Of a DNA stretch of 64,000 bases, positions 25,426 to 37,400 are shown piece by piece. Position 1 is the first letter of the stretch, and the number at the start of each line of letters is the position of its first letter. The translations under genes were made by a program, and so were the position numbers. Origin of the DNA: an uncultured Akkermansia sp. (GTDB taxonomy: Bacteria; Verrucomicrobiota; Verrucomicrobiia; Verrucomicrobiales; Akkermansiaceae); NCBI GenBank assembly GCA_944390825.1, contig CALXRG010000003.1, forward strand, positions 62,001 to 126,000, given 5' to 3'. The notes beneath the pieces were generated by a model, which worked only from the letters and a program-made list of their open reading frames with translations, ran no database searches and was not told the DNA's origin.

Positions 25426-28400
25426 ATGAAATTACACCTCCCGAACCAACTTCGCGCAGCCCTGCTCGCCTGCATGGCTGTCGCGGCCTCCTTCAGCACC
25501 ACTATCGCCACCGGCACCATCACCGGCGGAGCTCTCATCGCCACGCTAGCCGTATCCCAGCAAGCCATGGCGACTGATTATACAATAAACACTGATACCC
25601 CGGAAGCTGAACGCACTTGGACTCTGGGACAGAACTCGGATACAACCCATGCCTCGGACACTGTCACCGTGAGCGGCAGCGACGTCGTCTTCACGATTAA
25701 CCGCACAAACTCCAGCTCTCGTCCTACAGATATCAGCACCGAGTTTAACATCGGAAACGTGACCGTGGAACAAGGGGCAACCCTCAAGCTTGGTGTATTG
25801 ACAGGGGGTCAGGGTGATCCGGCCAATGTGCTTCAGTACGGTTCAAACCTGAAACTGGTAGGATCTGTTACCCTAGGCGACGGGGCGACCCTCAAGTCCG
25901 AAGACTCAGCATTTGCTTTGCATAGTGATCTGAACATACAAGGAACCGCTGAGTTGAACTTAACTGGCTCGAAGAGCTATGACTTCCAAAGTCTGGTCGG
26001 CGGCGCCGACGCAGTAGTTAATATCCTCTCTCCAGCCAGTACGTGGGCTCAGGATTATAATACTCTGCGGTTCAACGGTACAGAGGCCACCTATGAGGGT
26101 ACAATCAATCTTACGAATGAGAATAACAGCTCCAAGAGAGTCAATATCATCGGCAAGCAAGACACGTTCGCACACGCCACGTTGAACTTGGGGGACAATA
26201 CGCGCCTGTTGCTGGGAGCGGAGCAGACAAACGTCAAAAGCCTGAACGGGACGGGCTTCATTGAATTACTGCCGTCCTCGGATAATAAGTATGACACATC
26301 GGTTACACCACCCGTTAGCGCCATTCTCAATCTGAGCGGTACCAGCAGTTTCGCCGGTACGTTGGGAGGTAACCTGACGTTAAATGTAAAAAGCGGGGGC
26401 AGCCTCTCTCTTTCCGGCGTTCGGGTAGGGGAGACCAACCATCTGTCGGTAGAATCCGGTGCTACGGCACAGCTGACTGATGTCACCTTTGTCTTAACCG
26501 GCCTTTCCCAAGGCGTCGAGCTCCTCGGAGCCGGCTCGTATACGCTGGCAGGAACAGTCACACTCGACGTGGATTTCGGCACTGCTCTGCAATCGTATGA
26601 GGAAGTGGAAGTGGATGTGGTAAAGGCTCCGCAGGGAACCCTCACGTCTTCATCCGCGACGTACGTTCTCTCCCGCCTTCCGGTAGGCTACGCGGACTGT
26701 GAACTCTCCTTCGTGGATGGAAAAGTTGTAGCGTCCAACTTCGAACTGAGAACCCTCTCCTTCACGACTGCAGGAACCCTGCACACATACAGCCTGGGAG
26801 CCAGCGTAACCTTCCGGGATGGTAAGTACATCGCCACTTACACGAAAGCGGATGGAACTGAGAGTACCGCAGAGTGGACTCCCGGAGCCGATCAGAAAGC
26901 GACTATAGTAGGCGCGACAGGAGAGAATGGTTTGCCTGAGCGTGGAATGGTCCTGGAGGTGGATAGCGGCTCCTACAGCAGTATGGCGTTCTCGATCCTG
27001 GGTGGGAGTGCGCCCGCAGGAACATGTGGTGCAGCAGATGATCTTCAAACCTTCCGTGCAACTATCTCTGGAGACGCCAGTGTTGATTCCTTCGGCGCTG
27101 GCAATGGCTTGCTTTTCTCCTGGATGGAAGGTACCACGGGACTTCACACGTACTACGGGGATGTCGATGTGGACATCGATACCACCGGAAGCGTCGGGGG
27201 ATTACGCGTGACAGGTGAGTGCAACAACACCGCAGGGAGTGCCGTACTTAACGGAGACATCACCGTTGATGTCCGCAAGGGCACTGTTAACACGGTGAAC
27301 TCCTCGGGTGACGGCGGTGGCGTGTCCCTTGCCGCCGGCTCACGCGGAACACACGTCAACGGCAACATCACCTATACGATCGGCGTGGAAGGCCAAAGCG
27401 AAGGCCCGACAATCAACGGGCTTATTATCGCGGGGATAACGGACAACGGCGGTGCTGTCGGCCAAGTGACAGGTGATGCTGTCATCAATCTGTATGGTGG
27501 TACCTACAATGGCAGCATCTATGCGACGGGCACTAGGGCACCCCTGAACGGCAACTACACCGTCAACTACTATGGCGGTCAGCTTGGGGACAACGCGCAG
27601 ATAGGAGTGACAAAAGGAGGTACCGTAACCGGGACATCAACACTGAATGTCGCGGTAGCCCTTACCAGCGCTCAGGTGGACATGGCGGCATTTGACGCAC
27701 TGAATATCCTGTCCACAGGGTCATTGGCCATTAGCGGAACCCATGGTTTTAGCGCCTTGAGCCCGCTTGATAACAATGGCGTCATCTCGTTTGCGGAGGG
27801 AACAACCTTCACCTTTGAGACAGACGCTTTTCCGTGCCTTTCGAATGTCGTTGATGAAGAGGACGGAACGGTGACGTCAACCTACCTCGCGATAGACAGC
27901 AGTGAGCAGAGCGGACAGTACAGAGGTGTGGAATATCTGGGTGCGCAGTATAGCGTCTCAGATGGAAAGCTGCTCTACCAAATCACAGGCAGCATCAATG
28001 GCTGGGATGCCAACTGGGGCGCTCCAATCGTGCGAGTCGCTCCCAGCGTGGCGTCTTTGCCGACGTTCTCGGGTGGCAGCATCGCGGGTGCACAGGAAAA
28101 TGTAGGGGGCTTTACTTTCTATTTCCTGGGAAAACTTGCTTCAAGTCAGGTGAATGTGGATCAGCCATCAACTGGGGCTGGTGCTACACTGATTGGAGGC
28201 GCCAAGGATGCGAACCTTGGCACGGCAGAGTCTCCGCGCGATACGTGGGTATACTACGATTCGGATACAAACTGGAAGATTCTCGTGGGAGGCGGCGCAT
28301 CGCTGACAGCATCAGCGGCGTTCACTCATACGGGAGACAGCCACATTCTGATGGCTTCTGGAGAAGTGGAGGATATCATCGGCGGTAATTTCCGCTCAAC

Positions 28401-31400
28401 CTCGGACACGACCTTCAATGGGAATTCCTATGTGTCTGTTGAGGATGGAGCACAAGTGCGGGGATTCATCGTCGGCGCCGGGACAACAGGTAATGGCATT
28501 GGAGGGACAGAAGAAGGGGCCGCAGGTGCTCGCAGTGTCTTTAACGGCAACACCCACGTCAACATTTACTCCATCCTCTCCAATAGTACGAGTGCATGGC
28601 TTGACCCGACTGCCAGTGACTTCACCCAGGATAACGCCGCGGTCGTGGGCGGCGCGGCTTCGGGTAACGGTTTGGGAAGCATCACCGTGAATGGCAACAC
28701 CAACGTCTTCGTTGACCTGAGAGACACCACCTACACCGAAGGAACGGATTTCAATAAGAGCATCATTGGTGGCTCCCTTACGAGAGACAGATGCTCGGTA
28801 GTGCAATCCGGAGCTTCCAGTGTTGTCATCCACGGTGTGGATAGCACCGGAGCCAATGTTACCTTCACCAAAGAAGTCATAGGTGGTACATATGCCATAG
28901 CGACAGGAAGGTACCCGACGGTATCAACAGGAGACTCGAGCGTGCAGATCGCTGGTGGTCACTATAAAGCGCCTGTCATTGCAGGCTCCAGCGTGGGGTA
29001 CTGGATCACGACCAATGTCTCCGGGTGTGCGTCTCTGACCGTCAGCGATGGCGTGTTTGACGGGATCGTGATCGGTGCCGCGCGCATCGTTGGCAGTGCT
29101 TCAGGTTCTTCAACATTCTCGTGCGTGAACCCAGACAAAGTGGCGCAGATGGCCTTGGAGGGGGGCACCTTCAACGGAGATGTAGTAGGTGGTATCTACA
29201 CCGCGGAATCAGCCAGTGACAAAACGTACAAAGTGAACGGTGACATAGTAGTCACATTGGGGAAGGGCGGTACAGGACCCACCCTGAATGGAACTCTTTA
29301 CGGCGGCTCCTACGTTGCCAGCGGGGGCGTGGCCACCTACCAGAAGGACGTTACGATCAACGTCAACGCAGGTACAAACCTCGAAGGCAGTATCTATGCT
29401 GCCGGTAAGGTCAGTTCCAAAAACGGCTACGTCATGTCCACCCAAGACACAGCGGTGAACATCGCCAGCGGCGTGTCCTGGGGAGGGACTGCAGATTCCC
29501 CTATCGTCATTAGTGGAGGATATAAGGATGAGAACAACACCTCAACCGTGGCTTCCAGCACACTGGGCACCATTGGGGAAGGTGAAGTGAACCTTTCCGG
29601 TGACACCATCACCCTCCAGGACTTCACCGTCGCCAACGTAGCAGAAGCTGGTGCTACCCTCAACATTGGCTCCAAACTCGCCGGCTCCGGCATCACGCAG
29701 AAAACCGGCGCCGGCACCCTCATCATCAGCGGTGCGAATGCTACCTCGCTGGCCGTCAATGCCGGCACGCTCCAGGCGGGAGCCGATACCAGTTTGACAG
29801 GCCTCACCTTCGCGGACAACACCACGCTGAAACTCACCAGTTTCGATGATGCCGCCCTGTCATTAGGAGCACTCACCCTGGAGGGACGTCTCAACCTGGA
29901 TGTCACTGCGCTGACCTCAGCCTCCGGACAACACACATTGGCGACCGTCACAGGGGACAAACCAACGGACCTTAGTGCCATCGCCTTAACCGGGGCGGAG
30001 GACGGACAACTCGACTGGCAGGGAAACGAGCTTGTGCTTACCCTCGCATCCACGGCAGGTGACCTCTATTGGATAGGGGGCGAGGGCCACAACGTCTGGA
30101 CTCCGTCAGATACGGACAGCTTCTCTGACACCGCTGCGGGCACCGCAGGTTCCAGTCCTTTCTCAAATGGTGATAACGTCACCTTTGCCACAGCCGCCAC
30201 GCCGACTCTCGAGGGTAACCTCATTGTGGGCACGCTGACAGCCAACGCCGCCGTCAGCCTGAACGTCGGTACCACCCCGGCTTCCCTCACCGTGGATTCA
30301 CTCGCCTTGGGTGACAGCGGCTCCCTCGCCAAGACCGGCGAAGGCACCCTCACCGTCTCGGAGAACCTCATCAGCAGCGACACCACCGCCTTTGCCCTCC
30401 AGGGAGGTACACTGGTCATCAGTGACACGCTTGAAGGGCAGAAGACCTACAACATCAGCTCGGCAGCCGGCTCCACCCTCTCACTCGCCTTCAGTGACAA
30501 CACCGCCAACACCCTCGCCTTCACCTCCGGCAACACCCTGGCGGGTACCACAGCCATCACGGACGGCTACGTCTCGATGGATCGCGTCTCCAACCTTGAC
30601 ATCGCAGCAGGAGCCACGGTAAATCTGAAGAACTATAAAGCCAGTGATAATTCCTATACGGACATGAGTCTCACCGGTTCCGGCACGCTGAGAATCGATC
30701 TTAACACGACCAGCAACCTCAGCGATAATCACATTACCTTTGTCGATCCGGATGCAGATGCCGGCGTAGCCGGGTGGACGGGCACCGTTGTCCTTTCCAA
30801 TGGAGGCGTCAATGGTGGCGGGTACTTGTTCAGTGGCACAAGCAGCTTCGGCAATGCGTCATCTGTCATTGAGCTTAAGGGACTTTTAGGTTACCCCGGA
30901 TCGGGGGGGAATTCAACCATTGCTATTGACTCGGCAGTGGTGCTGACCAACCCAGACGCGCGAGGATACGCATGGCGCTGGAGCAACGCTCACGATAATG
31001 TTTCGGTGAAGTTCAACAATTCTGTCTCCGGGACGGGCGACATATCCGTAGAATTGTCAGATCGCAATGCAGGCAACAACCTCGTGTTTGTCGGAGATGT
31101 CAGCCAGTATACTGGTACGATTAAAATGCAGCCTGGTGGTAACAATACCGTTTATGCCGAAGGAGACTCAAGCAACAGTGTTATAAAGCGCAACGTGATT
31201 GAGTTCTCAGGCTCTGCGACAGAGGTCAATGCGTCGATTGAAGTCGATGCGAAGGCCGGTCGCGAAGTGTGGTTGCAGTTCACCAATGATCAGGATGTAG
31301 CCATGAATGGCTCCATCAAGGATAACGTCACAGACGGCAACACCGGGACGCTCTCCCTGCACAAATCCGGCAGCGGCATTCTGACCCTCACCGGGGAAAA

Positions 31401-34400
31401 TACCTACTCCGGAGCCACCTACATCGAAGGCGGCACCCTGGTAGCCAACGACACCAGCCTGAGTCAGAACACCTCCCTCGTGCTTTCGGATGGCACCACC
31501 TTCCGCTTCTCCAATACCGGGGACACCTCCTACGAGCTGGACAACAGCATTGCCACCGCTGAGGGCGCCAGCGCGACCATTGACTTGACTGAGGGAGCAA
31601 TCGAGGTCGCATCAGACGCACTCTCCGGCTTTGCCGGCACCATCAATATGGCTGGGGGAGTGAACCTCACCCTGCACACCGGCCTCGCGGCCACCAAGGC
31701 CCTCACAGGTGCCGGCAATGTCACCATCGACTCGACGGATCAGGAAGTCTATTGGGACAGCGCGGGCAAGACCTACACCGGAGCCACCGCCATCACGGAC
31801 GGAACGACTGTCCGTGCCGAAGGTGGTCTCTCCTCCGGCAACACCGCTGTCACCCTGGGTGACGGCGCCCGGCTCATTCTCGCGGATATCACGGACCAGG
31901 GCAGCACCGCCAGCGCCAACAGCGGCTTTGGCAGCATCAACACCGGCACCTCCGGCACCGTCGTCATCACCACCAACGACGCCTTTAGCGCCGGCAAGTG
32001 GATTGTCGGGGCCGGCACCATCGAGGTTGATATCGACCTTTCCACCGGCACGGGCAGCAAGGGGGTGGAGGACATCCGTCTGACGGCGGAAGGCTTTGTG
32101 AACAATGCCATTCCGAACGCCGGAGAGGCGACGAGTGCCGGCCTGAGCCGTTTTTCCGGCACCTATCTGCTGACCAGCGGCCAGCTTTACCTGGACGGCC
32201 AGCGCAACGGAAAATTAGCGCAGGGTGTCTCCCCGACACCGACCGTACGCATCATGGAGGATGGTCAGCTTTGGGTTGCCGAGCGTGATGGAGGCAATTG
32301 GACCTTCAACATCGACCTTGCGGCTGCCTCCTCGGAGGCGATCGGCAGCGTCACCGGCCAGCAGGCGGGCCTGGTCCTGGGAATAAACGGGACAACAGAG
32401 GCACTTTTTACCGGCTCGCTGACCTTGGCCGCAGGTACAGCCATTTCCTCAACCCAGGGGTATTCGAAGTTCTCTGGATCTGCGGTGATCAACGGTGATG
32501 CTTCCATCGACATTGCATCGGGCAGTGCGGTGACGCTTGCCGGCGATACCGATCTGAATGCTCATACCTTAACCAAGACGGGAGAAGGGAAGCTTCAGCT
32601 CGGCTCCAATTCGAATATTACCAATTGGGACACGGCTGGCAGCACCCTGGACGTCCAAGCGGGCACCCTTGCTCTGCACCTGGCAGGCAGTACGGGTAGT
32701 GCCACGTGGAACGGTACCATACGTGTGGCTGATGGAGCCAAGGTGTACCGGGACCAGGGAACAGTGACCCTGAGCGCGCTGGAAGTCGCAGACACCGGCA
32801 CTGTCACCCTGGCAGCCAGAACGAATCAGACCTGGAACCTTGCCAGTGTAGAGGGAGGAGCCACCATCCGGCTGACTCGCGAGAACGCGCAGGGCGCGGA
32901 TTACAACGCCACCGCGACCAACGCCACGCTCATTTCCCTGACCGGTCAGAACGACAACTTTACGGGGACGTGGGATGTCGCATCCTTCATCACCCTGCAA
33001 CTCGCCGACGCCGCGGCTGCTGAGCAAGCTGCCATCCATTTGACCTATGCCAGTGGGACCTCGAAGAAAGCGCAGCTGACTGTCTCCTCGCAGGAAGAGA
33101 CCTACCTCATCCGCGAGCTCTCCGGTGTGACCGGCACACAGGTCAACGCCGGCAAGTACAACGTGGCAGCCGGCGGCACCTTCAGCGGCACCCTGGCTTC
33201 CGGCGTGGAGCTGACCGTATCCGGAGGCGACATGGACCTCTCCGGAGCTGCTCTCAGTGCCGGGAACATCTCCATCATCGGGAGCAGCACCGACGCCACC
33301 ATTAGTAACCTCAGTTTGGGCAGCGGCGTGACGCTATCCTCCTCCCTGTCCACGGCTGAAACCCCCGCCCCCACCGTAGGAATCCGCAACCTGACACTGG
33401 CGGGCGGCACGCTGAAGTTTGCCATGAATGGCACCGATGAGGCTGACACCTATGTGCCTGTACCACGCTTTGATGCCGGGGGCACAGACCTGAGTGTCAC
33501 CAGTGGCACCGTCACCACCCTCATGCTGGATCCCGGTCCGGAGGCTGCCTCCATCGCCCAGGGTACCTACACGCTCATCAGCAACATCGGCTCAGGAACC
33601 CAGTTGGCGGATCTCCTCGACAGTGTCCGCCTCAATTACAGCAACGAAGGTCGCACCCAGTACACCCTCTCTCTGGGAGAAAATTCCCTCCAGCTCCTCG
33701 TGCAAGGCGGAAGCGCCGCCACGCTGACATGGCAGGGAGGGTCGGCAGACACCTGGGACACCGATCAGGGCAACCTCTGCTGGGACAACAGCGGTGCAGA
33801 CGATTGCTTCTACAGCTATGACAATGTCATCTTCGGCACACAGAGCGGGGCAGATGGCGCACCCATAGCCTCCACCGTCAGTATTGCCGAATCCGGCGTC
33901 ACGGCAGGCACCATCACCGTGGTGGGCGCCTCTGACTACACCTTCCAAGGGGGAGGCATCAGCTCCGCAACCGATTCCGCCGGCCTGACCGTAGGCACCG
34001 CTGATTCCCCGTTCACCGGTACCCTGCGCATCGAAACCGCCAACAGCTGGCTGGGCGACACTACCATCAACAGCGGTACCGTCGTGGCTGCTGATACCGC
34101 GGCTCTCAGTGACACCACCGCTACGGTGAACGCCGGTGGCGCGCTGGTCGTTGACCTGGCCGGTGAAGCAGACCGGCTGGACGCTGCCGTTATCCTCAAG
34201 GGCGGCACGCTGGCAGCCGGTGATACGGCTGCCTCCACCACCGTGGAGAACCTCGGCATCACCGCCGAAGGCGCAACACTCGATGGCACGGCGAACACGC
34301 TCAACGTCGCCCTCGGCAGCATCTCGGAGGATGCGTCCATCACCACCCTCGGCACCGTCAGCCTCACCGCCACTGAAGCCAAGACTCTCGCGGGCCTGAC

Positions 34401-37400
34401 CGTAGGCGTAGAAGGCGAAGGAGCGCAGACCAGTGACCTGACCATCACGACCGGCACCAGCCTCACCAGCGATGCCACCGTGAACACCGGCTCCACCCTG
34501 ACCGTGGCAGGCACCCTGACGGCAGGTAACATCACAGGTGCGGGAACCCTGACCGTGGGCGAAACCCTTGAGGGTTCTCTTACCTACAGTGGACAGACCT
34601 TGGAGGTGGACACTGTTGTCCTGAATAACGCCACACTTACTTCCACTGCTGAGGGTGGCACGACCGTGAGCGGCGCCGTGACGGCGGGCTCCCGCCAGGG
34701 CATAAACAAGCTGGCAGCTTTCGAGGGCACCTGGAAACTTGACAATCTGCAGGAGAACGCTTACATCCAGGTCGGCACAGGCTCAAACGAACTGCAGCAA
34801 GGCCATCTGACAGCCAACAGGGCAGACGGCGCCACCATTGAGGTTTTCGGAGAAGGCTCTAGCCTCACCGTGACAGAAAAGTCAGCCATCCAGTCCGTGC
34901 AGGCCAACAGTGGCAACGAGGTCACGCTCGCAGACGGTACCAGCGTGGAAACCCTGGACTTGGCTGCTACCCTCACCGGTACAAAGGCCGTACTCGCTTC
35001 GGATGGTACCCTGACGGTGAATGAGCTCGGGCTCATCGGCACAGATGCCAGTGCTGTCGGCACCCTGATTGTCACGGGAGATTCCTCCATTAGTACAGAC
35101 AGCAGCGCGGGTGCGATCGTGGTCGATGGACAGGCGGCAAGCCTGGCGCTGAGTGCATCCTCCATCGGTGACCTGACGATCAGCCAGGGTGTTGTGACTG
35201 TGGGCGATGCCGCAGCCACTGCCTCCTCCGTGACCTTGAACGGCACCGGAGCGACCCTCGACCTGAGCGGCGGGATGCTCGCCGATACTATCACCATGCA
35301 GGCAGGCTCGCTGGCCAACGCCGGCAGCTACACCGGCACAGTGGATGTGACGGGCGCCAGTGGCACACTCGCCATGGGTGGCCTGACCGGCGACGCAACG
35401 CTGAACCTCGCTGTCGCAGGTGCTACCCTGCAGCTGACGGAGCTCACCGGCGTGACACTGGGCAACTCCTCGGTCTCACTGAGTGATGCCATGAAGGGTC
35501 TGGCTGACGATGCGGCTCTGCTGCAGCTGGATGCCCCGGCCAGCGTCGCTATCGCCTCCGGCGCGACCGTGACCATCAACGTGAACGACGTCCTGGCCGG
35601 CTTGCTCGGCACCGAATTGAATGCGGATACACCGAGCGTCTCCGCCAGCTACACCATCGGTAACGGCAATGCTGACCTGAACACGCTGGACGGTTCGGTC
35701 ACCTTTGACGCAGCACTCGCCGTCATGAACATAACCGCCGACTTCACGGAGGATGGCCAGCTCGTGCTCACCCGCTACGGTGCCCAGTCCGAGGACGCCG
35801 TCTACGTCGCCACCGAAGACCAGGGCGACGGAGTGGAGACATGGGCCGGCAACGGCAAGCCAAATACCTATGATTCGACTGAGGGTTATGTCGCCATCGT
35901 GATTGACCAGGACACCACTATCAGCCTGAAGGGACACGAGACTCCCACGGACCAGCAGGGCATCGGCCTCAACCTGCCGAACCTCATCGGTGCGAACGGC
36001 TCAACCCTGACCGTGCAGGGTGACAACACCTCCACGAGTACAGAGCGTGACCTGGTGACCATCAACCCGAATATCTCGGTGGATGAATTGCCTGATAACG
36101 TCGGCAACTCCCTGAGCTATAACGGCCATATCAACCTCGAGCAGACCGACCTGCAGCTGGCGGCCACCGATGCCGCCACCGGCGGGCAGACGCCCGACAC
36201 CGTCTATGCCGTGAATGGCAAGCTGACGGCCGATGCGGACTCTCAGGTGATACTCACCAGCGGCGTCCTGCAGCTCAACGGCACAGGCAACACCCTCGGC
36301 GGTGGCTTGACTGTGGCGGAGAACGGCGGCGTGCAGGCCAATGGCGACACCACGTTGAGCGGCACCGTCAGCGGTGCGCCCGCCAACGGTGACACCGGCC
36401 GGTCTGACATCACCGTCAGCGGCGGCAAGGAACTGACCCTCGCCGGTGCCTCGCTGGAGGGAGTCAGCATCGCCGGTGAGAGCGGTTCACAGATGACCGT
36501 AGCCGCCGGTGAGACCGCATCCGCCATCGACACCGCGAGTGGCGTCGCAGGTATGCTGCTGCACATCGAGGAAGGGGCAAAGCTGACCATCAGGACCGCG
36601 GCTGATGCGTCCATGCGGATGCGCGCCGTCACCACCCCGTCGACCGGCGTGCTGGAGTACACCGGCCTCACCGGCAGCGGTGAGCTGGCCTCGGAAGTGG
36701 AAGCCGCTGCCACGCTGACTCTCGATGTCGCAGCGGGAGACTCCTACACCTTTGAGGGCTCCATGACCGGCTATAACGGCACCATCATCCTGAAAGGCGC
36801 CGGTACCCAGGGCTTCGCCAGCGATGCCGGCGGTACCACCTTCAGCGTACAGGGCGGCAACCTCGTGCTGGGCAGCGGCGTAGCCAGCGTGAAGAACCTG
36901 AGCCTCAGTGGCTCAGAAGGCTCCACCGGCAGCGCCACCATCAACCTCGCAGGCTCCGACACCTCGACGAACCGGACGCTCACCGTCAACGACACGCTGA
37001 GCCTGACCACCGGCGGCACCCTCAACCTCACCCTCAACCTCACCAAGTCCATGCTCAGTGGCACCGGCGCGATCCAGACCACAGGTTCCACCTATGACGG
37101 CGGCACCGTAGCGATCACCTTTGCCGGCGTCCAGAGCGACCTCGACCTGACCGGTGGGGAGTCCGTCTCGGCCGTCATCGTCCAGGGTACCGAAGAAGCC
37201 GAGGGCAGCAAGGTAACGCTGACCGACACAGGCGACAAGTTGTTGCAGAAGTACTTTGGTGACACCGCAGCCCTGCAGGTTACAGGAGGCAACCTCGTCC
37301 TGAGCGGCACCACAGTGGATGCCACAACAGCCAGCTTCCATCAGGACGCCGCCAGCTCGAAGAACGGACACACCGGGGCCGTCATGCTGGATGCTCTCTA

